DNA from: Rhodocyclaceae bacterium
GTDB lineage: Bacteria; Pseudomonadota; Gammaproteobacteria; Burkholderiales; Rhodocyclaceae
Length of the DNA: 64,000 bases
Assembly (NCBI GenBank): GCA_016791105.1
Contig: JAEUNM010000048.1
Location: forward strand, 1 to 64,000
Direction of reading: 5' to 3'
Part shown: positions 37,828 to 48,480 of the stretch, piece by piece
Layout of the letters: each line of letters begins with the position of its first letter
Position numbering within the stretch: position 1 is the stretch's first letter
Translations under genes and position numbers: made by a program
Notes under the pieces: model-generated
Database searches by the model: none
What the model was told of the DNA's origin: nothing
What the model saw: the letters and a program-made list of their open reading frames with translations, nothing else

Positions 37828-38424
37828 TCAGTGGCCGATGGCCGCTTCGATTTCCGCGAAGGTGCGGGCAACTTCGGTGGTTTGCAGCGGAATGCCCAAC
37901 TGGCGGGCGATTTGCGAGGCGGAAAAAATGCCGCGTATCATTTGCTGGCCGGTGACGTCTTCGTCGACCACCAGCGCGTGCTGCCGCCCGGCCGCTTTGA
38001 GCGTCGCCACGACATGGCCGACTTCGGCATGCAAAACGTCGGCAAGGGCGATCGCATCGATTTCCGTCGCACTGGTCATGATGTCGCGCACGCTCAGTTC
38101 GTCGCGCTTGATGCCGCGTTCCTGTGCCGCGCGCACCGGGCGCTCGCCGAGCAGATCGGCCGCCGTCAACAAGCCCATCACGTGGCGCTGACTGTCAGTA
38201 ACCAGCAGCAGGCGCACGCCGCGCATGATCATGGTGCGATGCGCCTCTTCGATGTTGATATCCACCGCAACGGTCGCCGCGGGAATGCGGCGCAGGTCGG
38301 TCATGACCTCGATGGCGGGCGAATCGGCCCGCACGCGCAACGGAAGCAGCGCGTCCGGCAAGGTGTAGCTCGCGTCGGCGCTCAGCTTCACTTGAGGAAT
38401 GGTGTTGTAACGCTCACGGTCCAT
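37828..38424 (-). CDS. CBS-domain protein
   Basis: The 198-residue protein has a CBS pair (about 40-90 with LLLVTDSQRHVMGLLTAADL, and about 105-175 with HALVVDEDVTGQQMIRGIFS) and an N-terminal extension. The first motif follows a DINIEEAHRTMIMRGVR stretch. Such modules usually bind adenine nucleotides, but no effector domain is attached. ATG 38424 has GGAG about 10 nt upstream; a TTG at 38445 could add seven residues. It ends 44 bp before the rubrerythrin promoter region and is transcribed the same way. Confidence 0.85.
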   Translation of the reverse strand: MDRERYNTIPQVKLSADASYTLPDALLPLRVRADSPAIEVMTDLRRIPAATVAVDINIEEAHRTMIMRGVRLLLVTDSQRHVMGLLTAADLLGERPVRAAQERGIKRDELSVRDIMTSATEIDAIALADVLHAEVGHVVATLKAAGRQHALVVDEDVTGQQMIRGIFSASQIARQLGIPLQTTEVARTFAEIEAAIGH

Positions 38425-38767
38425 CTTTGGAATCTCCACTCGCAAATGTGCATTCAGGTGAATTACGCCATTTCTGCATTGTTTTTCCCATAGCCAGGGC
38501 GCTGTGGCTGGTGGTCCGACACTTTGGTAGGCCTACCCGAAACCGGGCAAGCATTCGGCGTGCCAGTACCATGAAATGTAGATCGGGAATGGCAAGCACG
38601 CCAGTGCTGCGAATATTTGGAAATGCCTCCTACATCGGCTAAACAAAGTGCCGCCGGTGTTCCTGAATACGCCTGAACGGAGGGAGAAAGGCCGAACCCG
38701 GCGCGTCCGCAACGGGATGCCCGGGAATGGCGAGGCCCAGGCAGGATCGAAAACCCGAATACCTGGC
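38425..38767. other. 343-bp intergenic region with a 12-bp palindrome
   Basis: No gene is supported here. The only notable element is a perfect 12-bp palindrome, GGTAGGCCTACC, at 38526-38537. It lies about 110 nt upstream of the CBS gene start and could be an operator. Short open frames on both strands lack family signatures. Confidence 0.4.
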
Positions 38768-39355
38768 TTACTTGCCCGGCAACGGCCCCGAAAACAGCGT
38801 AGGTCCGGTCAGATCGGCCTGAGCCGGGGGGTCAAAATCGGCGCCGCACAGCCGCGGCCATTTCGGCATGCGATCGAGCGCAGTGCGGAACAGAACGCGC
38901 GCAAGTTCGATAAGCGCGCGCTGGTAGACGTCGCGCTTGAATTCGATCACGGATTCCAGCGGCACCCAATAGAAAGACCAGCGCCAGGCATCGAATTCCG
39001 GGTGATCGCTGGCGCGCAGGCAAACGTCGCTGTCGCGTCCGACCAGGCGCAGCAAAAACCAGATTTGCTTCTGGCCGCGATAGGTGTTGCGCCACTCACG
39101 CTTCACCCAATGCCGCGGCACGTCGTAACGCAACCAGCCGCGCGTGCGGCCTAGCACCTTGACGTGCTCGGGGCGCAACCCGGTTTCTTCATGCAGCTCG
39201 CGAAACATCGCCTCTTCGGGCGACTCGCCGGCCTTGATGCCGCCCTGGGGAAATTGCCAGGAATGTTCGCGTATGCGTTTGCCCCAGAATACCTCGTTGC
39301 GCGCGTTCACCAGAATGATGCCCACGTTCGGGCGATAGCCATCCCGATCGAGCAT
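38768..39355 (-). CDS. rppH: RNA pyrophosphohydrolase
   Basis: This 195-residue Nudix enzyme removes pyrophosphate from 5'-triphosphorylated RNA and triggers mRNA decay. The Nudix box is complete: Gly38, Glu44, Arg52-Glu53, Glu56-Glu57 and Gly59. It begins with the RppH-typical [12 protein letters not shown] and contains [12 protein letters not shown]. It is divergent from proS, an arrangement I associate with betaproteobacteria. The C-terminal 40 residues extend past the core. Confidence 0.95.
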   Translation of the reverse strand: MLDRDGYRPNVGIILVNARNEVFWGKRIREHSWQFPQGGIKAGESPEEAMFRELHEETGLRPEHVKVLGRTRGWLRYDVPRHWVKREWRNTYRGQKQIWFLLRLVGRDSDVCLRASDHPEFDAWRWSFYWVPLESVIEFKRDVYQRALIELARVLFRTALDRMPKWPRLCGADFDPPAQADLTGPTLFSGPLPGK

Positions 39356-39489
39356 GATTCATTCCAATCGCAAAAAACTTGTCAGTCGTGATTTTCCACT
39401 ATTGTGCGCTGCATTGCTAGCTCTGCGGCGGCTCTGCGTGCCGCTGCGTTACAATGCGCGGCCGTCCCGCCGACCTTGCCCATCCGTAC

Positions 39490-41220
39490 ATGCTCGCCTC
39501 GAAATTTCACATCGCAACACTCAAGGAAGCCCCCGCAGACGCGGAAATCGCCTCGCACAAACTGATGGTGCGCGCCGGCATGATCCGCAAACTGGCCGGC
39601 GGAATTTACAGCTACATGCCCATGGGCCTGCGCGTAATACGCAAGATCGAATCCATCATCCGCACGGAAATGGACCGCGCCGGCGCGATAGAGTTGTTGA
39701 TGCCGCTCGTGCAGCCGGCGGAACTTTGGCGCGAAACCGGGCGCTGGGACAAAATGGGACCGGAATTGCTGCGCGTGAAAGACCGGCATGAGCGCGATTT
39801 CGTGATTCAGCCGACTTCGGAAGAAGTGGTTACCGACATCGCGCGCGGGGAAATCCAGAGCTACCGGCAGTTGCCGAAAAATTTCTATCACATCCAGACC
39901 AAATTTCGCGACGAACGGCGGCCCCGCTTCGGCGTCATGCGCGGGCGCGAGTTCACGATGAAAGACGCCTATTCTTTCGATCGTGACGAAGCCGGCGCAC
40001 GTCAGAGCTATGCGGCCATGTTCGACGCCTATTGCGAAATTTTCCGCCGCCTCGGGCTGGGGTTCCGGCCGGTGCGGGCCGATACCGGCAATATCGGTGG
40101 CACCTTGTCGCACGAATTTCAGGTGATCGCCGATACCGGCGAGGATTTGATTGCCTACTGCCCCGGCTCGGATTACGCGGCCAATATCGAACTGGCGGAA
40201 GCCCTCCCGCTCATCGCCAGCCGCGCTGCGGCAACGCAGCCGCTCACGCGCGTCGCCACGCCCGCCACCACGCGCTGCGAAGACGTCGCGGCCCTGCTCG
40301 GGCTGCCGCTGGAGCGTACCGTCAAGTCCGTGGTGCTGGCCACCGACCTGCCGGAGGGGGCGCAAATCTGGTTGCTGCTGCTGCGCGGCGACCACGAACT
40401 TAACGAAGTCAAGGCGCGCAAGCTGGACGGGCTGGCGGGCGGATTCCGTTTCGCCACCGATGCCGAAATCCGCGCCCATTTTGGCTGCGAGCCGGGCTAT
40501 CTGGGGCCGATCGGGCTGTCCGGTGCGGTGCGGGTGATCGCCGACCGCACGGTTGCCAACATGGCGGATTTCGTGACCGGCGCGAATGCCGAAAATTTTC
40601 ACTACACCGGTGCAAACTGGGGCCGCGACCTGCCCGAACCGGAACACATCGCCGATTTGCGCAACGTGCTGGCAGGCGATCCTTCGCCCGACGGCGGCGG
40701 ACCGCTTGCCATACAGCGCGGTATCGAGGTCGGTCACGTGTTTTTCCTCGGCACCAAATATTCCGAGGCCATGAATTGCACTTTCCTGGATGAAACCGGC
40801 AAGCCGCGCCCCATGGTGATGGGCTGTTACGGCATAGGTGTGACGCGCCTGGTCGGCGCCGCGATAGAGCAGAACCACGATGAGCGCGGCATCATCTGGC
40901 CACAGCAAATTGCGCCCTTCGAGCTGGTGATCATCGCGCTCGGCTACCGGAAATCTCAAGCCGTACGGGAACAGGCCGATAAGCTGCATACGGAATTGGC
41001 CGCAGCCGGCGTGGATGTGATACTCGATGACCGCGACGAACGTCCGGGCGTCATGTTCGCCGACTGGGAATTGATAGGCGTACCGCACCGCGTCGTGCTG
41101 GGCGAGCGCGGCCTCAAAGAAGGCAGCGCGGAATACCAGGCGCGCCGCGACACGGCAGCGACCAAACTGGCGCTCGGCGATCTGTACCCCCACTGCCTGG
41201 GCAGCCTGCGGCGGGCCTAA
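39490..41220 (+). CDS. proS: Prolyl-tRNA synthetase, bacterial type with editing domain
   Basis: The 576-residue class II synthetase charges tRNA-Pro. It begins with the typical [17 protein letters not shown]. Motif 2 ([17 protein letters not shown]) is followed by an inserted YbaK-like editing domain in the middle third, motif 3 ([11 protein letters not shown]) and a C-terminal anticodon-binding domain. ATG 39490 is preferred to an upstream ATG at 39454 by family alignment. A TACAAT -10-like box lies at 39450-39455. A 9-bp inverted repeat (41220-41228 / 41249-41257) directly follows the gene. Confidence 0.96.
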   Translation: MLASKFHIATLKEAPADAEIASHKLMVRAGMIRKLAGGIYSYMPMGLRVIRKIESIIRTEMDRAGAIELLMPLVQPAELWRETGRWDKMGPELLRVKDRHERDFVIQPTSEEVVTDIARGEIQSYRQLPKNFYHIQTKFRDERRPRFGVMRGREFTMKDAYSFDRDEAGARQSYAAMFDAYCEIFRRLGLGFRPVRADTGNIGGTLSHEFQVIADTGEDLIAYCPGSDYAANIELAEALPLIASRAAATQPLTRVATPATTRCEDVAALLGLPLERTVKSVVLATDLPEGAQIWLLLLRGDHELNEVKARKLDGLAGGFRFATDAEIRAHFGCEPGYLGPIGLSGAVRVIADRTVANMADFVTGANAENFHYTGANWGRDLPEPEHIADLRNVLAGDPSPDGGGPLAIQRGIEVGHVFFLGTKYSEAMNCTFLDETGKPRPMVMGCYGIGVTRLVGAAIEQNHDERGIIWPQQIAPFELVIIALGYRKSQAVREQADKLHTELAAAGVDVILDDRDERPGVMFADWELIGVPHRVVLGERGLKEGSAEYQARRDTAATKLALGDLYPHCLGSLRRA

Positions 41221-41257
41221 GCCAGCGCCGGGCTTGTGTTGCGGCGGCGCGCTGGCT
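41220..41257 (+). other. Inverted repeat at the end of proS
   Basis: AGCCAGCGC and GCGCTGGCT form a perfect 9-bp stem around a 20-nt loop, beginning on the last base of the stop codon. No T-run follows. It may mark the 3' end of the proS message. Confidence 0.4.
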
Positions 41258-41323
41258 AGTATTCGGCTACCGGGCGCGTATCGGCCGGTCGTCACCCAAC
41301 GCGCAATCCCACTGAATTATCGA

Positions 41324-41989
41324 ATGAAACAGTTTCACCGAACAACCAGCCCACGCACCGGCGGCAAGTCGGCGGGTTGCCGCTGGCGCGCGAAATTCGC
41401 GCTGTGGGCCTTGGGCGTGTTCAGTATGCCGGCAGCCTGGGCCGGCGCACAGCAATATGAACCGCTCGCTGCCAGCGTACAGGCCGCCCTGCACGGAGCG
41501 GTCAGCGACCGCGCGGCGCCGGAACCGCACTTCCCGAGCGCACACGCCAAAGTCACCTGGCTCACCGACATGTCGGCGCGGCTCACGCGCCGCATGCCGG
41601 ACATACAGCAGCGTACCGAATTCCTCAAAACCGTTTATTACGAAGCGCAGCGCGCCGGGCTGGACCCGCAACTCGTGCTGGGCTTGATACAGGTGGAGAG
41701 CGCATTTCGCAAATACGCCGTATCGTCGTCCGGTGCGCGTGGCTACATGCAGGTGATGCCGTTCTGGGTCGATCTGATCGGCACGCGGGACACCAATCTG
41801 TTTCACCTGCGCACCAATCTGCGCTACGGCTGCACGATATTGCGGCACTACCTGGATATCGAACGCGGCGATCTATTTCGCGCGCTGGGCCGCTACAACG
41901 GCAGCCTCGGCCGGCCCGAATATCCCAATCTGGTACGTGATGCCTGGCAGCGCGACTGGGGCGGCCCGGACCGCATCGCCGGACGCTGA
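41324..41989 (+). CDS. Lytic transglycosylase (SLT domain)
   Basis: This 221-residue exported murein hydrolase cleaves the MurNAc-GlcNAc bond to give 1,6-anhydro ends. After a basic n-region (about 1-25) a hydrophobic segment ends near AAWAGA (about 42-48), consistent with a signal peptide. The SLT domain shows the catalytic Glu125 in IQVESAFRKYAVS, then GARGYMQVMPFW and NLRYGCTILRHYLD, and ends with ALGRYNGSLGRPEY. ATG 41324 gives a sensible signal peptide. It follows proS on the same strand. Confidence 0.9.
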   Translation: MKQFHRTTSPRTGGKSAGCRWRAKFALWALGVFSMPAAWAGAQQYEPLAASVQAALHGAVSDRAAPEPHFPSAHAKVTWLTDMSARLTRRMPDIQQRTEFLKTVYYEAQRAGLDPQLVLGLIQVESAFRKYAVSSSGARGYMQVMPFWVDLIGTRDTNLFHLRTNLRYGCTILRHYLDIERGDLFRALGRYNGSLGRPEYPNLVRDAWQRDWGGPDRIAGR

Positions 41990-42051
41990 CCCCCCCGCAG
42001 CGCGCCCTGCGCGCGATTCAAGCTATCGTCCCGCCTGCCGTTAATCCCGCA

Positions 42052-43299
42052 ATGACGGCCGACATTTCCCAAGACGTATTCATCGGGCGCCAGCCTATTC
42101 TGGATCGGGCGCGCCAACTGTACGCATACGAACTGCTGTTCCGAACCGGCAGCGGCAATCATGCGTCAGTGACGGACAACGTCGTCGCGACTGCGGCGGT
42201 ACTGAATAACGTGTTTTCGGAAATCGGCCTGCATCGGGTTCTCGGGCCTTGCCTCGGCTTCATCAATGTCGATGCGGATTTTCTCGGCAGTGACGTACTG
42301 GAACTGCTGCCGGCCAAAAAAATCGTGCTCGAAGTGCTGGAAACCGTGCGCATCACGCCGCAAGTCGTGGAGCGCTGCGAGGAATTGCGGCGCCGCGGAT
42401 TTTTGATCGCGCTCGACGATGTGATCGGTCTGACGGACGAACAGAAACTCGTGCTGCCGCATGTGGATATTGTGAAAATCGACATTCAGGCCCTGCCGAC
42501 GGACGAACTTGCGCAACTTGCGCGCGCACTGCGCCCCTGGGGCGTGCGCCTGCTGGCGGAAAAAGTGGATAGCGAAGAACAGGCAGCACACTGCAGCAGC
42601 CTGGGTTTTGATCTGTTCCAGGGCTATTTTTTCGCGCGCCCGGCCATCATTGCCACGCGCAAGCTCGATTCTTCGCAAACCACCCTGTTGCGCCTGCTCG
42701 GCCTGGTACTGCAGGACGCCGACGCCAAACAGCTCGAACCGCTGTTCAAGCAGGAACCGGCGCTGCTCATGAATCTCATGCGGCTCACCAATTCGGTGGC
42801 CTGCGGCTTGCGCCATCCGGTCAGTTCACTGCGCCAGGCGCTCACCATGCTTGGCCAGCGCCAGTTGCAGCGCTGGCTGCAGTTGTTGCTGTATGCGCAA
42901 TCCGGTCGCGACGCGCGCTTCCCCAATCCCCTGCTCATGGTGGCGGCAACGCGCGCGCGCTGCATGGAACTGCTGGCGGCACGCGCGCCGGGCGGCGGCC
43001 AGGAACTGGCCGACCACGCATTTCTGACCGGCATACTGTCCATGATGCCGGCGCTGCTGCAAAAACCGCTGGCGGAAATTCTGGCGCCGCTGCCGCTGCC
43101 GCCGCACATCAATCAGGCGCTGCACGAACGTGCCGGAAAATTGGGCAAGCTTTTGCTGCTCGCCGAAGCCGTGGAACACGCCGACGCGCCGGCAAGTGCC
43201 GCCCTGTGCGGCGAACTGCACATCAGCGACACCGCGCTGGCGCGCGCGTCGGCCGAAGCCATGGCCTGGGCCGGCGAATTGGGGGTTCCGCAGGACTGA
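42052..43299 (+). CDS. EAL-HDOD (YuxH-type) signalling protein, probably catalytically inactive EAL
   Basis: This 415-residue protein pairs an N-terminal EAL-like domain (about 8-200) with a C-terminal HDOD domain (about 205-400). The EAL signature is replaced by YELLFR, and the catalytic DDFG-type motif reads LDDVIGL. It is therefore probably not an active c-di-GMP phosphodiesterase, as in other YuxH proteins. The HDOD part has MNLMRLTNSVACGLRHPVSS and the HAFLTGILSMM region. Such proteins are thought to be scaffold or sensory proteins; targets are unknown. ATG 42052 lacks a clear ribosome-binding site. Confidence 0.88.
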   Translation: MTADISQDVFIGRQPILDRARQLYAYELLFRTGSGNHASVTDNVVATAAVLNNVFSEIGLHRVLGPCLGFINVDADFLGSDVLELLPAKKIVLEVLETVRITPQVVERCEELRRRGFLIALDDVIGLTDEQKLVLPHVDIVKIDIQALPTDELAQLARALRPWGVRLLAEKVDSEEQAAHCSSLGFDLFQGYFFARPAIIATRKLDSSQTTLLRLLGLVLQDADAKQLEPLFKQEPALLMNLMRLTNSVACGLRHPVSSLRQALTMLGQRQLQRWLQLLLYAQSGRDARFPNPLLMVAATRARCMELLAARAPGGGQELADHAFLTGILSMMPALLQKPLAEILAPLPLPPHINQALHERAGKLGKLLLLAEAVEHADAPASAALCGELHISDTALARASAEAMAWAGELGVPQD

Positions 43300-43311
43300 G
43301 CTTGCGCCGCG

Positions 43312-43770
43312 TCAGGCGCGCGGCCACAAAATCATTTGCGTACAGCGAAACAAGGCCATGCGGCGTTCGCTGCGGTCGGGCTGTAGGGCACTTACAACCG
43401 CGTCCCACACCTGGGTCGTGCGCCCGCCATGTTCGAGGCGCGCCGTACACACCACGACGCCTTCGTCGGTGCTCGTCAGGTAATTGGTTTTCAACTCTAT
43501 CGTCGTAAACGATTGCGCCCCTGCCGGCAGGTGCGCCATGGTGCCATAGCCGGCCGTGGCATCTGCCAGCGCGACCACGGTTGCCGCATGCAGAAAGCCG
43601 TTCGGCGCCATGTGATGCTTCTGAACGGTGAGATGCGACCGCAGCACTCCCTGCGCGATATCGATAATCTCTATGCCCAGCAGGCCAGGCAAATATCCGG
43701 CGCCACGCTCGGTCATGCTGGCGGGCGTCATGTCCGGCCGCAGCCGTGCGTATTTGTTTGCGTCACTCAT
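43312..43770 (-). CDS. PaaI-family hotdog thioesterase
   Basis: This 152-residue single hotdog-fold protein resembles the PaaI/DUF4442-type acyl-CoA thioesterases. It has the HHMAPNGFLHAATVVALAD segment, where an acidic or Asn residue next to the HG-like turn forms the active site, and the ELKTNYL strand. The acyl substrate is unknown. It is convergent with the EAL-HDOD gene (12 bp apart) and lies downstream of alaS and the 97-residue exported protein on the same strand. Confidence 0.85.
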   Translation of the reverse strand: MSDANKYARLRPDMTPASMTERGAGYLPGLLGIEIIDIAQGVLRSHLTVQKHHMAPNGFLHAATVVALADATAGYGTMAHLPAGAQSFTTIELKTNYLTSTDEGVVVCTARLEHGGRTTQVWDAVVSALQPDRSERRMALFRCTQMILWPRA

Positions 43771-43797
43771 ATCGGTTCCTGGCCTCGTGGCGCCCTA

Positions 43798-44091
43798 TCA
43801 ACGCATTTTTGGATTGAGCGAGCCACGGTTGTAATCCTTGTCGCCGGGCTCGATGGAACGGCCGATTCCAAACAGGCGGCCCTGCGCATCGCTGGAACGA
43901 TTTTCCGGATAGGTGTCGGCCACTTTTTTCGCCACCGCCTGTTTTGCCGCATCGACAAATTCCCAGCGACCATTGGGCAACAGGCGCACTTTTTGACCAT
44001 CGCTGGTGGTGGCTTCCAATATTTGCCCGTCGGCCGCCCACGCCGACACGCCGACCCAAGCCAGACAGCAGAACAGGATGGCCGCCTTCAT
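43798..44091 (-). CDS. Small exported protein of unknown function, 97 aa
   Basis: A clear signal peptide ([20 protein letters not shown], cleavage around residue 19-20) is followed by a 77-residue mature part. That part begins with [20 protein letters not shown], a pattern seen in several small periplasmic proteins of beta- and gammaproteobacteria. I do not recognise a characterised family. Its ATG overlaps the alaS stop codon by 4 nt (44088-44091), so it is translationally coupled to alaS. Confidence 0.8.
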   Translation of the reverse strand: MKAAILFCCLAWVGVSAWAADGQILEATTSDGQKVRLLPNGRWEFVDAAKQAVAKKVADTYPENRSSDAQGRLFGIGRSIEPGDKDYNRGSLNPKMR

Positions 44092-46712
44092 GCCAGTTTC
44101 TCAGCAACGTAGGCGCTCACCGATGCAAGCGCCGCGGGCAGATTTTGCGGTTCGGTACCGCCGGCCTGGGCCATGTCCGGTCTGCCGCCGCCTTTGCCGC
44201 CCACCTGCCTGGCGACGAAATTGACCAGGTCGCCGGCTTTGATTTTGGCCGTCAGATCGGGCGTGACACCAGCGATCAGGCTCACCTTGCCCTCGCCCAC
44301 CGCCGCCAGCACCACGGCGGCCGTTTTGAGCTTGTCCTTGAGCTTGTCCAGGGTTTCGCGCAGCGCTTTCGCGTCGGCGCCATCCAGGGCTGCTGCCAGT
44401 ACTTTCGCGCCGCCCACCTCGCTCGCGCGCCCGGCCAGATCGTCGCCCTGCGAGGCCGCCAGTTTGGCCTTGAGCCGCGCCAATTCCTTTTCGAGCTGCT
44501 TTACGTGCTCGATCACCTGCGCCGCGCGCGCAGCGGCATCGGCGGGCGTGGCTTTCAGTTCGCCCGCCACGCGTGCCAGATCGGCCTCGCGCTGCTGCAC
44601 GTACTTGAGGGCGCCATCGCCGGTCACCGCCTCGAGGCGCCGCACGCCGGCCGCCACACCCCCCTCGGCGACAATTTTGAACAATCCGATGTCGCCGGTG
44701 CGGGCCACGTGGGTTCCCCCGCACAGTTCGATGGAAGATCCGATATCCAGCACGCGCACGCTGTCGCCGTATTTTTCGCCGAACAGCATCATGGCGCCGG
44801 TGTGGCGCGCATCGTCGAGCGCCATGAGACGTGCGCGGGTTGCGGAATTGAGCAGAATTTCGGCATTCACCTTTTGTTCCACGGCGGCGAGTTCGCCTTC
44901 GCTCATGGGCTTGTCGTGCGCGAAATCGAAGCGCGTGCGCTCCGCATCGACCAATGAGCCCTTTTGCTGCACATGAGCGCCCAAAATTTCGCGCAAGGCC
45001 TTGTGCATGAGGTGGGTGGCCGAGTGGTTGCGCATGGTGCGCGCACGCGCGGCGCGGTCCACGCGCGCCTGCAGACCGTCGCCCAGCCTGATTTCACCGT
45101 TTTTCACCTCACCATGGTGCCCGTGCACGTCGGCCTGCACCTTTTGCGTATCCGCGACGGCGAACAGCGTCAGGCAAGCGCCGTCCTGCGACGCAAGTTC
45201 TCCCCTGTCACCTACCTGGCCGCCGGATTCCGCATAAAAAGGCGTGCTGTCCAACACCACGATGCCCTGCTGGCCGGGCCGCAGCACCTCCACCGCGCTA
45301 CCGTCCAGATACAGCGCGATTACCTTGCCTACGCCGTCCAGATCCTCATAGCCGCGAAATTGGGTGGCCGGTCCGGTATATTCGAGCGCCCCGCCCATGC
45401 GGAATTTGGACGCCGCGCGGGCCTGTTCGCGCTGGCGCTCCATGGCACGGTCGAATCCTTCGTGATCGACGCGCACCTTGCGCTCGCGACAAATGTCCGC
45501 CACCAGGTCGACCGGAAAGCCATAAGTGTCGTAGAGGCGGAATACCGTTTCGCCATCCAGCGATTCCTTGCCGCCGGCCAAAGCGGTTTCCAGCATGTCC
45601 ATGCCGTGTTCTATGGTTTCGGCGAAGCGCTCTTCTTCCTGCCGCAACACGGCGGCCACTCGCGCCGCCTGCGCGGGCAGTTCCGGATAAGCATCGCCCA
45701 TCAATTCCGACAGGTCTGCCACCAGGGCGTGAAAAAACGGCGTTTTGCATCCCAACATGTAGCCGTGCCGTATCGCGCGGCGGATGATGCGGCGCAACAC
45801 GTAGCCGCGCCCCTCGTTGCTGGGAATGACGCCGTCGACCACCAGAAACGCACAGGCGCGGATGTGATCAGCGATCACCTTGAGCGAGGGCGATGCAAGA
45901 TCGGCCGTGCTGGTAACGCGCGCCGCCGCGGCGATGAGCTTCTCGAACAGGTCGATTTCGTAGTTGGAATGCACATGCTGCAGCACGGCTGCCAGGCGCT
46001 CCAGGCCCATACCCGTGTCGACGCAAGGTTTGGGCAGCGGATGCAGCACGCCGGCTTCGTCGCGGTTGAACTGCATGAACACGAGGTTCCAGATTTCTAT
46101 GTAGCGGTCGCCGTCGGCCTCAGGTGTACCGGGCGGGCCGCCCCACACGTCCGGGCCGTGATCGTAAAAAATTTCCGAGCAAGGGCCGCAGGGCCCGGTA
46201 TCCGCCATCTGCCAGAAATTGTCCGAGGCATAGCGGGCGCCCTTGTTATCGCCTATGCGCACGATGCGTTCGCGCGGCACGCCGACCACTTCGGACCAGA
46301 TCGCGTAGGCCTCGTCGTCTTCCTGGTATACCGTCACCCACAATTTGTCTGCCGGCAGGCCATACACGTCGGTGAGCAATTCCCACGCGTAGCGGATGGC
46401 GTCGTGTTTGAAATAGTCGCCAAAGCTGAAATTGCCCAGCATTTCGAAAAACGTATGGTGGCGCGCCGTATAGCCGACGTTTTCGAGGTCGTTGTGCTTG
46501 CCCCCGGCACGCACGCTGCGCTGGGCGGTGGTGGCACGGGTGTAGGACCGTTTGTCCACCCCCAGGAATACGTCCTTGAACTGCACCATGCCGGAGTTCG
46601 TGAATAACAGCGTCGGATCGTTGCCCGGCACCAGCGGCGAACTGGCCACCACGGCATGGCCCTTTGCCGCGAAATATTCGAGAAACCGGGAACGTATTTC
46701 GGCTGTTTTCAT
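44088..46712 (-). CDS. alaS: Alanyl-tRNA synthetase
   Basis: This 874-residue class II synthetase charges tRNA-Ala and deacylates Ser- and Gly-tRNA-Ala. It has the N-terminal aminoacylation domain ([32 protein letters not shown]), the editing-domain [11 protein letters not shown] and [13 protein letters not shown] metal motifs, and the C-terminal C-Ala domain ([14 protein letters not shown]). The length matches E. coli AlaS (876). A TATACT -10 box lies at 46747-46742 on the coding strand, about 30 nt before the ATG. Confidence 0.97.
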   Translation of the reverse strand: MKTAEIRSRFLEYFAAKGHAVVASSPLVPGNDPTLLFTNSGMVQFKDVFLGVDKRSYTRATTAQRSVRAGGKHNDLENVGYTARHHTFFEMLGNFSFGDYFKHDAIRYAWELLTDVYGLPADKLWVTVYQEDDEAYAIWSEVVGVPRERIVRIGDNKGARYASDNFWQMADTGPCGPCSEIFYDHGPDVWGGPPGTPEADGDRYIEIWNLVFMQFNRDEAGVLHPLPKPCVDTGMGLERLAAVLQHVHSNYEIDLFEKLIAAAARVTSTADLASPSLKVIADHIRACAFLVVDGVIPSNEGRGYVLRRIIRRAIRHGYMLGCKTPFFHALVADLSELMGDAYPELPAQAARVAAVLRQEEERFAETIEHGMDMLETALAGGKESLDGETVFRLYDTYGFPVDLVADICRERKVRVDHEGFDRAMERQREQARAASKFRMGGALEYTGPATQFRGYEDLDGVGKVIALYLDGSAVEVLRPGQQGIVVLDSTPFYAESGGQVGDRGELASQDGACLTLFAVADTQKVQADVHGHHGEVKNGEIRLGDGLQARVDRAARARTMRNHSATHLMHKALREILGAHVQQKGSLVDAERTRFDFAHDKPMSEGELAAVEQKVNAEILLNSATRARLMALDDARHTGAMMLFGEKYGDSVRVLDIGSSIELCGGTHVARTGDIGLFKIVAEGGVAAGVRRLEAVTGDGALKYVQQREADLARVAGELKATPADAAARAAQVIEHVKQLEKELARLKAKLAASQGDDLAGRASEVGGAKVLAAALDGADAKALRETLDKLKDKLKTAAVVLAAVGEGKVSLIAGVTPDLTAKIKAGDLVNFVARQVGGKGGGRPDMAQAGGTEPQNLPAALASVSAYVAEKLA

Positions 46713-46806
46713 GTAGGTACGTCCGTAAGTAAAATCCGATCAGTATATTTTGCCGCACACAGGCCGCCCGCTATCGCGAATGTGGCGTCTGGTTGCCCCC
46801 GCCAGA

Positions 46807-47199
46807 TCAGTTTTTCCGCAACGCTGGCAGAACAATTTCGCGCTTGCGCTCGACCATGCGCAGCCGCACCGGAACACCCGCCACCACGTCCGGCGGCTGC
46901 ACCTGGCCGGTCACGATGGCAGTGTCGCCGTCCTGCGGCAAATCACTCTGCCCGACGATCACCACGATGCGGCCGCTGCCGTCGTCGAGCGAATAAAGCC
47001 GCGCATTGGCCTCGCGCAGGAAAAACGGGTTGTGCACGGTGCCACGCACATTGACCACCCGATTGGAATATTCCGCGCGCGCCGCCGCAATCGCGGCGAT
47101 GGGAGTAATGACGGGCGGCGCCTCGCGCGTACAGGCGGGCAATAGGAGCAATACCGCCAATTGGCCGCAAATGCGCGCTCTGCCTAGCATGCAAGGCAT
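46807..47199 (-). CDS. Small predicted lipoprotein of unknown function
   Basis: The 130-residue product starts with a hydrophobic segment ending in a lipobox (LLLLPAC, Cys at about residue 23). The mature domain (about 40-130) contains RVVNVRGTVHNPFFL, YSLDDGSGRIVVIVG and GQVQPPDVVAGVPVRLRMVE. This looks like a small beta-barrel of OB-fold type, with no certain family. ATG codons at 47199 and 47190 are both possible starts. It lies downstream of, and divergent to, the BaiN-like flavoprotein gene. Confidence 0.72.
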   Translation of the reverse strand: MPCMLGRARICGQLAVLLLLPACTREAPPVITPIAAIAAARAEYSNRVVNVRGTVHNPFFLREANARLYSLDDGSGRIVVIVGQSDLPQDGDTAIVTGQVQPPDVVAGVPVRLRMVERKREIVLPALRKN

Positions 47200-47286
47200 T
47201 GTATCATCGCAGCCCCGGCGCCCCGGCAGCGCCCGGCACCGGCATCTCGAGGCATTGCGCTTCCGGGCCGCAATGCAAGCAAGGGA

Positions 47287-48480
47287 ATGAACCTGGATTT
47301 TGATGCAATCGTGATAGGTGCCGGCGCCGCCGGACTGTTCTGTGCCGGCACCGCCGGCGCACGCGGACGGCGCGTGCTGCTGCTCGACGCCTCTGCGCGC
47401 CTGGCGGAAAAAATCCGCATTTCCGGCGGCGGCCGCTGCAATTTCACGAATATCCATTGCACACACCACAACTTTCTGTCGCGCCAGCCGGAGTTCTGCC
47501 GCCAGGCGCTGGCGCGCTTTAGTGCGCGCGACTTTATCGCCCTGGTCGATAAGCATGGCATCGCCTGGCATGAAAAAACCCTGGGGCAACTGTTCTGCGA
47601 CGACAGCAGCCAGCGCATCATCGACATGCTGGACCGCAATGCCGCGCGCGCCGGGGTAAAACGCCTCATGCAGTGCGCGATCGCGGCGGTGGCCAAGGAC
47701 GGGGACCAGTTCCGCATAGAGAGCACGCAAGGCAACTTTCGTGCAGCAAAACTGGTCGTTGCGAGCGGGGGGCTGTCGATACCACAGATCGGCGCAAGTC
47801 CGTTCGGTTACCGGCTCGCCGAACAGTTCGGACTTGAAGTCGTAGCACCGCGCCCCGGCCTGGTTCCGCTCAGCATGGACCCGGCGTGGCTGGCGCGCTA
47901 TGGCGATTTGTCCGGATTATCTTTCCCGGCCGAAGTGCATGCGCCGGGTGCAAAATTCCGCGAGCAGGTACTGATAACTCACCGCGGACTGTCGGGCCCG
48001 GCAATCCTGCAGGCATCGTCGTACTGGCAGTGGCAGGAGGGCACGAAACGCCCGCTCGAAATCGACCTGATGCCCGAGATCGACGCCCACGCCTGGCTGC
48101 GCCAGTTGCGCGCCGGTGGCAGCCGCGCCGGCCTCGCCGGCGCACTGGCGCAACATTTGCCGCGGCGGCTCGCACAACAGTTGGCAGATGGCACGCCGGG
48201 TGCCGGCCGCGTTGCGGAAATGTCGAACCGCACGATTGACGAAGTGGCAACCAGCCTGCAACGCTGGTCCATACAGCCGGCCGGCACGCTGGGCTACCGC
48301 AAAGCCGAAGTAACCCTGGGCGGCGTCGCCACCGAGGAACTCGACCCGGTAAGCCTGGAAGCGCGCCGCGTACCGGGCCTGCATTTCATCGGCGAGGTGG
48401 TGGATGTGACCGGCCACCTGGGCGGACACAATTTTCAGTGGGCCTGGTCGTCCGGCTGGTGCGCCGGCATGGCGCTTTGA
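47287..48480 (+). CDS. BaiN/HI0933-family flavoprotein oxidoreductase
   Basis: This 397-residue FAD-binding protein has an N-terminal Rossmann motif GAGAAGLFCAG and the family-specific ISGGGRCNFTN. It ends with the FAD-contacting region FIGEVVDVTGHLGGHNFQWAWSSG. The HI0933/BaiN group contains flavoproteins of mostly unknown substrate; a gut clostridial member reduces bile-acid intermediates. Nothing here suggests that activity. ATG 47287 directly precedes the first beta strand. It is probably monocistronic. Confidence 0.9.
   Translation: MNLDFDAIVIGAGAAGLFCAGTAGARGRRVLLLDASARLAEKIRISGGGRCNFTNIHCTHHNFLSRQPEFCRQALARFSARDFIALVDKHGIAWHEKTLGQLFCDDSSQRIIDMLDRNAARAGVKRLMQCAIAAVAKDGDQFRIESTQGNFRAAKLVVASGGLSIPQIGASPFGYRLAEQFGLEVVAPRPGLVPLSMDPAWLARYGDLSGLSFPAEVHAPGAKFREQVLITHRGLSGPAILQASSYWQWQEGTKRPLEIDLMPEIDAHAWLRQLRAGGSRAGLAGALAQHLPRRLAQQLADGTPGAGRVAEMSNRTIDEVATSLQRWSIQPAGTLGYRKAEVTLGGVATEELDPVSLEARRVPGLHFIGEVVDVTGHLGGHNFQWAWSSGWCAGMAL

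Noticed and set aside
39382..41295. 637-codon open frame antisense to proS
   Set aside because: Same cause: an antisense frame over a well-supported gene, with no recognisable domain.
44964..46607. Very long open frame antisense to alaS
   Set aside because: It mirrors alaS codon structure on the other strand, has no family signature and is His/Arg/Gln-rich as expected for GC-rich antisense frames. alaS itself is unmistakable.
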